The notes under the pieces were generated by a model, which searched no databases, was not told where the DNA came from, and worked only from the letters and a program-made list of their open reading frames with translations. A program made the position numbers and the translations under genes. Below, piece by piece: positions 14,407-22,476 of a DNA stretch of 32,125 nucleotides. The number at the start of each line of letters is the position of its first letter. Position 1 is the first letter of the stretch. Source of the stretch: Gemmobacter lanyuensis (GTDB taxonomy: Bacteria > Pseudomonadota > Alphaproteobacteria > Rhodobacterales > Rhodobacteraceae); the NCBI RefSeq assembly GCF_014652355.1, contig NZ_BMYQ01000019.1, forward strand, positions 1-32,125, read 5' to 3'.

Positions 14407-17336
14407 CGCGGCTGACCGGCGGTCTGATCGACCGCGCCACCACGCTGAACTTCCGGTTCAACGGGCGGGACTATACCGGCCATCCGGGCGATACCCTCGC
14501 CTCGGCGCTGATGGCGCAGGGGGTGCGGCTGATGGGACGGTCGTTCAAGTATCACCGCCCCCGCGGCGTGCTGACCGCCGGGTCGGAAGAGCCGAATGCG
14601 CTGGTCGAACTGGGCCGGGGCGCACGGCGGGAACCCAATACCCGCGCCACCGTGACCGAGCTGTTCGAGGGGCTGGAGGCCAACAGCCAGAACCATGTCG
14701 GGCCGCTGTCCTTTGACCTGATGGCCGTGAACGATCTGGCCGCGCCCTTCTTTGCCGCGGGGTTCTATTACAAGACCTTCATGTGGCCGCGGGCGTTCTG
14801 GGAAAAGCTGTATGAACCCGCGATCCGCCGGGCCGCAGGTCTGGGGCGGCTTTCCGGCCTGCCGGACCCCGATGCCTACGACAAGGGCTTTCTCCACTGT
14901 GACCTGCTGGTCATTGGCGGGGGGGCGGCAGGTCTGGCAGCGGCCGTGACAGCGGCACGCAGCGGCGCGCAAGTCATTCTGGCGGACGAAGATTTCCGGC
15001 TTGGCGGGCGCCTTCTGGCAGAAAGCGACATGCTGGATGATGCCCCCGCGACCGCTTGGGTCGCGGCGCTGGAGGCCGAATTCGCCAGCCTGCCGAACCT
15101 GCGGATCCTGCGCCGGACCACGGTTTTCGGCACCTTCGATCATGGCATTTTCGGCGCGGTGGAACGGGTGGCGGACCACCTGCCCCAGCCCGGCGACAAG
15201 CCGCGCCAGACGCTGTGGCGCATCACCGCGCGGCGCAGCCTGCTGGCGGCGGGCGCCACCGAACGGCATATCCCCTTCCGCAACAATGACCGGCCGGGCA
15301 TCCTGCTGGCGGGCGCCATGCGCGCCTATGCCAACCGCTGGGCTGCCAGCGCCGCGGGCCGGGTGGCGATCTTCACCAACAATGACGATGGCCACCGCAC
15401 GGCACTGGATCTGGCGGCCAAGGGGGTCGACATTGCCGCCGTGATCGACAGCCGCCCCGAGGCGCGGGCGCAAGGGTCCTATCCGCTGCTGGCAGGGGCT
15501 GTGGTCAGCGACAGCCGTGGGCGCCTTAGCCTGACACGCATCGCCGTGACCCGCAACGGGCAGACGACCTGGATTGAGACCGGTGCGCTGGGCGTGTCGG
15601 GCGGGTGGAACCCGAATGTCCATCTGGCCAGCCACCATCGCGGCCGCCCGGTCTGGGACGAAGGCCGTCTGGCCTTTTTCCCCGGCACACCCCTGCCGCC
15701 CGGCATGGCCGTCATCGGCGCAGCTGCCGGTCAGGGCAGCACGGCGGCGGCGCTGGCATCGGGGGCGCAAGGCGCGCAACAGGCGCTGGCCGAACTGGGC
15801 ATCAGCGCAGCCTTGCCCCGCCTTCCCGCCGCCGAGGACCGCCACACCCCGCCCGCGCCCCTGTGGCATGTCCCGGGCAAGGGCCGCGCTTGGGTGGACT
15901 TTCAGAACGATGTCACGGTGAAGGACATCGCGCTCGCCCATCAGGAAAACATGCGCCCGGTTGAACATCTGAAACGCTGGACCACGTTGGGCATGGCCAC
16001 CGATCAGGGCAAGACCGCCAATGTCACCGCGCTTGCGGTGATGGCGGAACTGACGGGCGCCACCATCCCCGAAACTGGCACCACCATCTTCCGCCCGCCC
16101 TATAGCGGCGTGTCGCTGGGTGTGCTGGGCGGTGGCGACACCGGCCCCGATTTCCGCCCCCGCCGCCTGACGCCCACCCACCCTTGGGCCGAGGCGCAGG
16201 GCGCGGTTTTTGTCGAGGTCGGCCAATGGATGCGGGCGCAATACTTTCCCCGCGCCGGCGAAACCACCTGGCGCGAGACGGTGGACCGCGAGGTGCGCGC
16301 CACCCGCGCGGGCGTGGGCCTCTGCGATGTGACCACGCTGGGGAAGGTCGAGGTGCAGGGCCGCGACGCGGGTGCCTTCCTCGACCGGCTTTACGCCAAT
16401 CCGATGGCCAGCCTGAAGGTGGGCATGGTGCGCTATGGCCTGATGCTGCGCGAAGATGGCCATGCCTTTGATGATGGCACCTGCGCCCGTCTGGCTGACG
16501 ATCACTACATCGTCACGACCACCACCGCGCAGGCCGGGCCGGTTTTCCGGCACATGGAATTCGCGCGCCAGTGCCTTTGGCCCGATCTTGATGTGCAGAT
16601 CGTTTCGACCACCGATGCCTGGGCGCAGATCTCGGTCGCGGGGCCGAATGCGCGGCGCTTGCTGGAACGGGTCGTGGACGGGTTCGATCTGTCGAACGAC
16701 GCCTTCCCCTTCATGGCCTGCGCCGCGCTGACGGTCTGCGGCGGGCTGCGGGCGCGGCTGTTCCGCATCTCGTTTTCGGGCGAGCTGGCCTATGAAATCG
16801 CTGTTCCCGCGCGCTATGGCGCGGCGCTGATGGCGCGGCTGATCGAACAAGGCGCCGATCTGGGCGCCACCCCCTACGGGACCGAGGCGCTTGGCGTCAT
16901 GCGGATCGAAAAAGGCCATCCGGCAGGGAATGAGCTGAACGGCCAGACCACCGCGCAGATGCTGGGCATGGGGCGGATGGTCTCGGCGCGCAAGGATGCG
17001 ATCGGCACCGTTCTCAGCCGGCGCGAGGGGCTTACCACCGAGCCGCGCGTGCTGGTCGGCTTGCAACCCGTCGATGTGACGGCGCCTGTCACGGCGGGGT
17101 CGCATCTGTTTGCCGAAGGTGCGGAACAGCGCACTGAAACCGATCTGGGCTGGATCAGCTCGGCCTGCCATTCGCCGCATGTCGGCTCGGCCATCGGGCT
17201 GGGTTTTCTGGCGGATGGCGCAGCGCGCATTGGGCAGATCGTGGTTGCGGCGAACCCGCTGCAGGGGCAGCAGGTGCGCCTGCGCGTGGTATCCCCGCAT
17301 TTCATCGACCCTGAGGGAGAACGGCTTCGTGACTGA
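14403..17336 (+). CDS. mgdC: N-methylglutamate dehydrogenase subunit C (sarcosine oxidase alpha-like)
   Basis: A 977-residue alpha subunit. The N-terminal 110 residues form the ferredoxin-like domain seen in SoxA (NFRFNGRDYTGHPGDTLASAL, MGRSFKYHRPRGVLTAGSEEPNALVEL), without cluster cysteines. The FAD/NAD-binding region begins with CDLLVIGGGAAGLAAAVTAA near residue 165. The last 370 residues are an aminomethyltransferase (GcvT)-like folate domain, which in this family passes the released C1 unit to tetrahydrofolate as methylene-THF. It overlaps mgdB by 4 bases and mgdD by 8 bases, so the complex subunits are translated together. A 1180-codon open frame on the opposite strand is a GC-bias shadow. 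Confidence 0.94.
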   Translation: MTRLTGGLIDRATTLNFRFNGRDYTGHPGDTLASALMAQGVRLMGRSFKYHRPRGVLTAGSEEPNALVELGRGARREPNTRATVTELFEGLEANSQNHVGPLSFDLMAVNDLAAPFFAAGFYYKTFMWPRAFWEKLYEPAIRRAAGLGRLSGLPDPDAYDKGFLHCDLLVIGGGAAGLAAAVTAARSGAQVILADEDFRLGGRLLAESDMLDDAPATAWVAALEAEFASLPNLRILRRTTVFGTFDHGIFGAVERVADHLPQPGDKPRQTLWRITARRSLLAAGATERHIPFRNNDRPGILLAGAMRAYANRWAASAAGRVAIFTNNDDGHRTALDLAAKGVDIAAVIDSRPEARAQGSYPLLAGAVVSDSRGRLSLTRIAVTRNGQTTWIETGALGVSGGWNPNVHLASHHRGRPVWDEGRLAFFPGTPLPPGMAVIGAAAGQGSTAAALASGAQGAQQALAELGISAALPRLPAAEDRHTPPAPLWHVPGKGRAWVDFQNDVTVKDIALAHQENMRPVEHLKRWTTLGMATDQGKTANVTALAVMAELTGATIPETGTTIFRPPYSGVSLGVLGGGDTGPDFRPRRLTPTHPWAEAQGAVFVEVGQWMRAQYFPRAGETTWRETVDREVRATRAGVGLCDVTTLGKVEVQGRDAGAFLDRLYANPMASLKVGMVRYGLMLREDGHAFDDGTCARLADDHYIVTTTTAQAGPVFRHMEFARQCLWPDLDVQIVSTTDAWAQISVAGPNARRLLERVVDGFDLSNDAFPFMACAALTVCGGLRARLFRISFSGELAYEIAVPARYGAALMARLIEQGADLGATPYGTEALGVMRIEKGHPAGNELNGQTTAQMLGMGRMVSARKDAIGTVLSRREGLTTEPRVLVGLQPVDVTAPVTAGSHLFAEGAEQRTETDLGWISSACHSPHVGSAIGLGFLADGAARIGQIVVAANPLQGQQVRLRVVSPHFIDPEGERLRD

Positions 17337-17895
17337 TCTGATCCCGCATACCGCCCTTGGCGGCACCACGCCCCGACAGCTGAGGCTGCGGGACCTGACC
17401 ATGACGGAACGGCCCGATCTGGCGCTGGCCTGGCTCGCGCGGCGGCAGGGTGCACCCTTGCCCGCGCCCTTCGGCCTCGAGCTGCCGGGGCCGGGCGGCT
17501 GGCACCAGGGGGGCGACCATGCGGCGTTCTGGACCGGGCCGGACCAATGGATGATCGAAGGCCCAGGCCGCGCGTCAGAGGATTTCGCCCTTGCCGTGGC
17601 CAAGGCCGCGCCCGGTGCGTCAGTCAGCGACCAGACCGATGCCTGGGTGGCCGTGGATATCACCGCCACCAGCGGCGTTGCCGGGATCGAGGCGCTTCTG
17701 CCCCGTCTGGTGAACCTTGATCCCCGGCGCCTTGCCCCCGGATCGGCCACACGCACGGGCTTTGAGCATCTATCGGTTTTCATCATCCGTCGCGCGGCGG
17801 ATCATCTGACGGTGCTGGGGATGCGGTCGGCGGCAGGGTCGCTTTGGCATGGGTTGGAACGGGCCGCGCGGGTGCAGCTGGCGCTCTCGGCCTGA
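17329..17895 (+). CDS. mgdD: N-methylglutamate dehydrogenase subunit D (sarcosine oxidase gamma-like)
   Basis: A 188-residue SoxG-type subunit. A GTG start at 17329 is chosen: it has a strong GAGGGAG ribosome site inside the end of mgdC and overlaps mgdC by 8 bases. A later ATG at 17401 would cut the conserved N-terminus. Family-like stretches are GPDQWMIEG, DQTDAWVAVDITG-like (here DITATSGVAGIEALLPRLVNLD) and FIIRRAADH. The gamma subunit has no cofactor of its own and supports assembly. It is the last gene of the operon, followed by a hairpin. Confidence 0.88.
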   Translation: MTDLIPHTALGGTTPRQLRLRDLTMTERPDLALAWLARRQGAPLPAPFGLELPGPGGWHQGGDHAAFWTGPDQWMIEGPGRASEDFALAVAKAAPGASVSDQTDAWVAVDITATSGVAGIEALLPRLVNLDPRRLAPGSATRTGFEHLSVFIIRRAADHLTVLGMRSAAGSLWHGLERAARVQLALSA

Positions 17896-17907
17896 TCGCG
17901 GCGCGCT

Positions 17908-17926
17908 CTGCCCGAAATTCGGGCAG
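17908..17926 (+). terminator. Hairpin after the N-methylglutamate operon
   Basis: CTGCCCG (17908-17914) pairs with CGGGCAG (17920-17926) around AAATT, 13 bases after the mgdD stop. No T-tract follows, so it is either a weak terminator or an mRNA 3'-end stabiliser. The remaining 120 bases to nasT show no clear promoter; GAGGAAGG at 18012-18019 is too far from the ATG for a normal ribosome site. Confidence 0.45.
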
Positions 17927-18047
17927 GGCCGCCACAATCGCACAAGGGATGGGCAGGGGCGCCCCGCACAGCTGCGACATCGCGGCGCAGGCTTGCGCGC
18001 GCGGCCGCAGTGAGGAAGGCACAGACATACCCCATTCCCGGACCGCC

Positions 18048-18632
18048 ATGCCCGCCACCCTTCGTATCCTGCTGATCGAACAAGAGGCCGAGCGCGCGGC
18101 CCGCATTGTCGAGGCGCTGGCCGAGGCGGGGGAAACCGATGTCACGGTGCTGTCTGCAGCGCGCGTCTTGGCCCGCCATGTGGCCCAGGCGCGGCCCGAT
18201 CTGGTGCTGATCGACATGGCCCATCCCTCGCGCGACATCCTTGAGGAACTGACTTTGGCCTCTGGCCCGCTGGAACGGCCTGTCGCCATGTTCGTCGATC
18301 GGTCCGATGCCGCATTGACGCGGGTGGCGATCGAGGCGGGGGTATCGGCTTATATCGTTGATGGATTGCGCGCCGATCGCATCCGTCCGATCCTTGATGC
18401 CGCCATCGCGCGGTTTCATCTGTTTCAGCGGATGCGGACGGAACTGGCCGCAACCAAGGCCGCGCTGGAAGAGCGCAAGGTGATCGACCGCGCCAAGGGC
18501 CTGGTGATGAAGGCGCGCGGCGCGACCGAGGATCAGGCCTATGCGCTGATGCGCAAGGCGGCAATGGATCAGGGCAAGCGGCTGGCCGATGTGGCACAGG
18601 CGCTGGTCACCGCAGCGGATCTTCTGGGATGA
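18048..18632 (+). CDS. nasT: NasT, ANTAR-type RNA-binding antiterminator for nitrate assimilation
   Basis: A 194-residue protein with an N-terminal receiver-like domain (residues 5-115) and a C-terminal ANTAR RNA-binding domain (about 128-188: EERKVIDRAKGLVMKARGATEDQAYALMRKAAM). The acidic pair near the start of a normal receiver is reduced (LLIEQE), although Asp56 occupies the phosphoacceptor strand, so control is probably by NasS binding and not phosphorylation. By family knowledge NasT, when freed from NasS by nitrate or nitrite, binds paired hairpins in the leader RNA of the nitrate genes and prevents termination. Such hairpins lie downstream at 19824-19871. The ATG at 18048 fits family length though its ribosome site is poor. 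It overlaps nasS by ATGA. Confidence 0.93.
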   Translation: MPATLRILLIEQEAERAARIVEALAEAGETDVTVLSAARVLARHVAQARPDLVLIDMAHPSRDILEELTLASGPLERPVAMFVDRSDAALTRVAIEAGVSAYIVDGLRADRIRPILDAAIARFHLFQRMRTELAATKAALEERKVIDRAKGLVMKARGATEDQAYALMRKAAMDQGKRLADVAQALVTAADLLG

Positions 18633-19705
18633 CGCGGCAGGTTTCCCTGGGCTTTGTGCCGCTTGTGGATGCCGCGCCGCTGGTTCTGGCCGATGTGCTT
18701 GGCTTTGCCGAGGAAGAGGGGGTCCGGCTCGATCTGCGGCGCGCGGCCTCGTGGTCGATGCTGCGGGATCTGGTGGATCAGGGGCAGGTTGCGGCGGCGC
18801 AGATGCTGTCGGTCATGCCTGCGGCCCAGGCCATGGGGCTGGGGGCAGGACGGTCGAGGCTGGAGGCGCCTTTGATCCTGTCGTTGGGGGGGCAGGTCAT
18901 CGGGCTGTCGGCCCCCCTTGCCGCGCGGCTGGAGAAGGTGGGCCATGCCTTCGATTTTCAGGATGCCCGCAGTGCGGCACGGGTGCTGGCGCTGCTGGGG
19001 AACGGGCTGCGGATTGGCGTGCCGTTTCCCTATTCCATGCAGGCGCTGCTGGTCGATTACTGGCTGGCAGGTCTGCCGCCGGGGCGGCTGAGCTTTCGCA
19101 CCGTCCCGCCGCCGATGATGCCCGAGGCCTTGGCCGAGGGGGAGATCGACGCCTTCTGCGTGGGTGAACCCTGGGGAAGTCGCGCCGTGCAGGTGGCCGG
19201 AGCGCGGCTCTTGCTGCCGGGGACGGCGATCTGGTCGCATCCGCCCGAAAAGGTGCTGGCCACCCGCGCGGGCTGGTGCGAGGCGAACCCGGATCTTGCC
19301 GGGCGTCTGGTGCGGGCGCTGGCGCGGGCGGGGGATTGGTTGTCGCGCCCCGAAAATGCCTCCAGCGCCGCCGAGATTGTCACCCGCCCCGGCCGGGTCG
19401 AGGTTGCGCCTGATCTGATCGAACGCGCCCTGACCGGGCAGATCGTCACCGATCCGCATGGGCGCATCCAACCCGTGTCTGGCTTTCAGCGGTTCGGCCC
19501 CGTCGCAGCCATGGCCCCGATGCCCGAACAGGCGGCCTGGATCGGCCAGCGGCTGGCGCGGCGGTTTGGTCTGCCGGAAGCGCCCGCCATCGCCGCTGCG
19601 CGGATGACCTTCCGCGCCGATCTGCATGCGCGCTTTCTCGATCTGTCGGGCCGGCAGATCAGGGCGATTCCCGGGCTTGGCCGTTTTGCGGATGTTGCGA
19701 TCTGA
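18629..19705 (+). CDS. nasS: NasS, cytoplasmic nitrate/nitrite sensor partner of NasT
   Basis: A 358-residue NrtA-like binding protein without a signal peptide (MTRQVSLGFVPLVDAAPLVLA), which separates NasS sensors from transporter-bound NrtA. Shared NrtA-family motifs are RIGVPFPYSMQALLVDYWLA, PPPMMPEALAEGEIDAFCVGEPW and FGPVAAMAP. It probably holds NasT inactive until nitrate or nitrite is bound. ATGA overlap with nasT indicates fixed stoichiometry by translational coupling. The transported homologue nrtA lies 260 bases downstream after the leader. Confidence 0.92.
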   Translation: MTRQVSLGFVPLVDAAPLVLADVLGFAEEEGVRLDLRRAASWSMLRDLVDQGQVAAAQMLSVMPAAQAMGLGAGRSRLEAPLILSLGGQVIGLSAPLAARLEKVGHAFDFQDARSAARVLALLGNGLRIGVPFPYSMQALLVDYWLAGLPPGRLSFRTVPPPMMPEALAEGEIDAFCVGEPWGSRAVQVAGARLLLPGTAIWSHPPEKVLATRAGWCEANPDLAGRLVRALARAGDWLSRPENASSAAEIVTRPGRVEVAPDLIERALTGQIVTDPHGRIQPVSGFQRFGPVAAMAPMPEQAAWIGQRLARRFGLPEAPAIAAARMTFRADLHARFLDLSGRQIRAIPGLGRFADVAI

Positions 19706-19726
19706 ACCGCGCTGCGGGGAAACTGC

Positions 19727-19758
19727 CTAAACTTTAGTCGGATTGCTGCATTGCAGCA
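19727..19758. promoter_or_regulatory. Two palindromes upstream of the nrt leader
   Basis: CTAAACTTTAG (19727-19737, 5-bp arms around C) and TGCTGC-ATT-GCAGCA (19744-19758, 6-bp arms) lie in the likely promoter region before the ANTAR hairpins. They could be operator sites for a nitrogen regulator, or the second could fold in RNA. A sigma-54-like GG...GC pair nearby has spacing off by one, so I do not call that promoter. Confidence 0.35.
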
Positions 19759-19823
19759 CCAACTGCCTCGGCCAGAAAGCGGAAGGCTTGAGCCGCAGGG
19801 CGCGCCGCGCCACCCTGACATCA

Positions 19824-19871
19824 GACGGGACAATGGCGTCCTGTCGCTGAATTCCTCCCGAATGACCGGGA
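19824..19871 (+). promoter_or_regulatory. ANTAR-type tandem hairpin leader (NasT target)
   Basis: Hairpin 1: GACGGGAC (19824-19831) pairs with GTCCTGTC (19838-19845, one G-U) around the hexaloop AATGGC. Hairpin 2: TCCCG (19856-19860) pairs with CGGGA (19867-19871) around AATGAC. Both are six-base loops with A at position 1 and G at position 4, the defining signature of ANTAR targets, separated by 10 bases. A terminator follows 9 bases later, and nasT is encoded nearby. This is strong evidence for nitrate-responsive transcription antitermination of nrtA-nasA. Confidence 0.88.
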
Positions 19872-19879
19872 ACCCGGGC

Positions 19880-19938
19880 AAGGCCGCCTGACCCATCGCA
19901 GTTCGCTGCGGTGCGCGTCTGGTGGCCTTTTTGTTTTT
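19880..19938 (+). terminator. Leader terminator controlled by NasT
   Basis: AAGGCCGCC (19880-19888) pairs with GGTGGCCTT (19921-19929, one G-U), followed by T3-G-T5 (19930-19938). The loop contains a small inner hairpin, CGCAG-TTCG-CTGCG (19897-19910). It precedes nrtA and would stop transcription unless NasT holds the two upstream hairpins. It abuts but does not overlap hairpin 2, so the switching geometry needs mapping. Confidence 0.82.
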
Positions 19939-19964
19939 CCCATCTCGCCGAAGGAACCTGTCCC

Positions 19965-21335
19965 ATGACATGCAGCCCCCGTCTGATGCTGACCACGGCC
20001 ATTCTTCTGGCCCCCTTGGCCGCACTTCCTGCCCTTGCCGACCCGGCCGATCTTGAACGTGACGAGCTGACGCTCGGCTTCATCAAGCTGACCGATATGG
20101 CCCCGCTGGCCATCGCCCGCGAAAAGGGCTTTTTCGAAGATGAGGGGCTTTACGTCACGCTGGAGGCGCAATCGAATTGGAAGGTGCTGCTGGACCGCAC
20201 GCTTTCAGGCGAAATTGACGGTGCGATGATGCTGGCGGGGCAGCCGCTGGCGGCAACCATCGGCTATGGCACCAAGGGGGCGATCATCACCCCGGTGGCG
20301 CTGGATCTGAACGGCAATGCCATCACCTTGTCGAACGCGATCTGGCAGGAGATGAAGCCCGCCCTGCCGCTGGACCAAGAGGGGCGCCCCGCGCATCCGA
20401 TCAGCGCCGCCGCGCTGAAGCCGGTGATCGAAAGCCATACAGCGACGGGCGAGCCCTTCAATCTGGGCATGGTCTTTCCGGTTTCTACGCATAACTACGA
20501 ACTGCGCTACTGGCTGGCCGCCGGGGGGATCAACCCCGGTTTCTACGAACCGGGCGATGCCACCGGTCAGACCGGGGGCGAGGTGCTGATCTCGGTCACG
20601 CCGCCGCCGCAGATGCCTGCCACGCTCGAGGCCGGAACGATCCATGGCTATGCCGTGGGCGAACCCTGGAACCAGGCGGCGGTGAAAAAGGGCATCGGCG
20701 TGCCGGTCATCACCGATGCCGACATCTTTGCCGGAAACCCCGAAAAGGTCTTTGGCCTGACCTCCGCCTTTGCCGAGGAAAACCCCAAGACAACCCTTGC
20801 ACTGACCAAGGCGCTGATCCGTGCGGGCATGTGGCTGGATGAAAGCCCCGCCCATCGGCAAGAGGCAGTGACCATCCTGTCGCAGCCCGAATATGTCGGG
20901 GCCGATCCGGCGATCATCGCCAATTCCATGACCGGGACATTTGAATACGAGGCGGGCGATATACGCCCCGCGCCGGATTTCAACATCTTCTTCCGGCAGA
21001 ATGCGACCTTCCCGTATTATTCGGACGCCGTCTGGACGCTGACGCAGATGCGCCGCTGGGGCCAGATCGACAGCGCCAAGCCCGACAGCTGGTATGCCGA
21101 TACCGCCCGTCAGGTCTATCGCCCCGACCTTTACAAGGCCGCAGTCGAGGCCCTGATCGCCGATGGCCATGCCCGTGCCGACCAGTTTGAGCTGGATGCC
21201 GACGGCTATCGCCCGCCGACCGATGCCTTCATCGACGGCGTCCTCTTCGATGGCACGCAGCCGAACGCCTATCTCGACCGTCTGCCGATCGGGCTGAAGG
21301 GCGACCAGACCGTCGCCGATGCCGTGACGAATTGA
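19965..21335 (+). CDS. nrtA: Nitrate ABC transporter substrate-binding protein
   Basis: A 456-residue NrtA/NasF-type periplasmic protein. Residues 1-25 form a Sec signal peptide (hydrophobic ILLAPLAALPALA, cleavage likely after ALA before Asp26). Conserved family stretches are LGFIKLTDMAPLAIAREKGFF, GQPLAATIGYGTKG, VFPVSTHNYELRYWLAAGGI, PPPQMPATLEAGTIHGYAVGEPW and FFRQNATFPYYSDAVWTLTQM. It binds nitrate, possibly nitrite, and delivers it to NrtB. The ATG at 19965 has an AAGGAA site and starts the signal peptide directly; a longer reading from 19911 would run through the leader terminator and is rejected. Confidence 0.94.
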   Translation: MTCSPRLMLTTAILLAPLAALPALADPADLERDELTLGFIKLTDMAPLAIAREKGFFEDEGLYVTLEAQSNWKVLLDRTLSGEIDGAMMLAGQPLAATIGYGTKGAIITPVALDLNGNAITLSNAIWQEMKPALPLDQEGRPAHPISAAALKPVIESHTATGEPFNLGMVFPVSTHNYELRYWLAAGGINPGFYEPGDATGQTGGEVLISVTPPPQMPATLEAGTIHGYAVGEPWNQAAVKKGIGVPVITDADIFAGNPEKVFGLTSAFAEENPKTTLALTKALIRAGMWLDESPAHRQEAVTILSQPEYVGADPAIIANSMTGTFEYEAGDIRPAPDFNIFFRQNATFPYYSDAVWTLTQMRRWGQIDSAKPDSWYADTARQVYRPDLYKAAVEALIADGHARADQFELDADGYRPPTDAFIDGVLFDGTQPNAYLDRLPIGLKGDQTVADAVTN

Positions 21336-21381
21336 AACGCCCCCCCATCCCACCCAGCCCCCCGACGCCAAGGAAGCCCAG

Positions 21382-22473
21382 ATGACCGCCCTTGACCCTG
21401 CCGCCCTGCCCGAAGACCCCCCCAAACTGCGCGCCGAACGGCTGAAACGCCTGCATCTGCTGATCGGCCGCTGTGATCCGTGGTTCCGTATCTTGGGCCT
21501 TGGCTGGCTGACGCCGCTATGGCGCATGCTGGCCGGCGACAATCCGCGCGGCCAATGGCGCGATCTGTGGCAGACGGGATTGGTGCCCCTGCTGGCGATC
21601 ACCGGGTTCCTGATGATGTGGTCTGTGCTGGCGCCGCAGGTGCAAACCTCGCTCGGGGCAATCCCCGGTCCGGCGCAGGTCTGGCAACAGGCGCAGGCGC
21701 TGCATGCCGAAGCACTGGCCGAGGCCGAGAAAGAGGCCGCTTTCATCGCCCGTCAGGCCGAAAAGAATGCAGGCCTTGTGGCCGCGGGCAAGGCTGATCA
21801 GGTCAAGACCCGCGCCTATACCGGGCGGCCCACCTATTACGCGCAGATCCTGACCTCGATCCAGACGGTGTTCATGGGCTTTGTCCTGGCCACGCTGGTG
21901 GCGGTGCCGCTGGGCATTGCGGCGGGGCTGTCGCCCACCGCCAATGCGGCGATCAACCCGCTGGTGCAGATCTTCAAGCCCGTCTCGCCGCTCGCTTGGT
22001 TGCCCATTGTCACCATGGTCGTCTCGGCCGCCGCCGAGGGGGGCAGCGGGGGCCTTTCGAAAAGCTTTCTCGTCTCGTCGATCACGGTGACGCTGTGTTC
22101 GCTTTGGCCGACGCTGATCAATACCTCGCTGGGGGTGGCCACCATCGACCGCGATCTGGTGAATGTGGGCAAGGTCCTGAAGCTTGGTCCCTGGGTCCGT
22201 ATCACCCGGTTGGTTCTGCCTTCGGCGCTGCCGCTGATCTTTACCGGGCTTCGGCTGTCGCTGGGCGTGGGCTGGATGGTGTTGATTGCAGCCGAGATGC
22301 TGGCGCAGAACCCCGGTCTGGGCAAGTTCGTCTGGGACGAATTCCAGAATGGCAGTGCCGACAGTCTGGCGCGGATCATGGTGGCGGTGCTGACCATCGG
22401 GATTATCGGCTTTCTGCTCGACCGGGTGATGTTCGCGCTGCAATCGCTGTTTACCCATTCGACGCGGCGGTGA
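21382..22473 (+). CDS. nrtB: Nitrate ABC transporter permease
   Basis: A 363-residue BPD_transp_1 permease. The first membrane segment is about residues 66-84 and the rest form five more after residue 150. The EAA-type coupling loop is VNVGKVLKLGPWVRITRLVLPSALPLI. Between membrane segments 1 and 2 is an unusually charged helical stretch, residues 97-142, rich in Ala, Glu and Lys (AEAEKEAAFIARQAEKNA), probably a periplasmic coiled-coil-like arm. The ribosome site AAGGAAG lies 6 bases before the ATG. It is followed 3 bases later by the ATPase gene. Confidence 0.93.
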   Translation: MTALDPAALPEDPPKLRAERLKRLHLLIGRCDPWFRILGLGWLTPLWRMLAGDNPRGQWRDLWQTGLVPLLAITGFLMMWSVLAPQVQTSLGAIPGPAQVWQQAQALHAEALAEAEKEAAFIARQAEKNAGLVAAGKADQVKTRAYTGRPTYYAQILTSIQTVFMGFVLATLVAVPLGIAAGLSPTANAAINPLVQIFKPVSPLAWLPIVTMVVSAAAEGGSGGLSKSFLVSSITVTLCSLWPTLINTSLGVATIDRDLVNVGKVLKLGPWVRITRLVLPSALPLIFTGLRLSLGVGWMVLIAAEMLAQNPGLGKFVWDEFQNGSADSLARIMVAVLTIGIIGFLLDRVMFALQSLFTHSTRR

Positions 22474-22476
22474 CAC

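Noticed and set aside
14244-17786. 1180-codon open frame on the minus strand opposite mgdC
   Set aside because: It is a high-GC shadow: mgdC, mgdB and mgdD on the other strand have clear families, ribosome sites and overlaps, while this translation shows no recognisable domain.
19740-19754. Possible sigma-54 promoter upstream of nrtA
   Set aside because: The GG and GC elements are one base too far apart and the flanking consensus bases do not fit.
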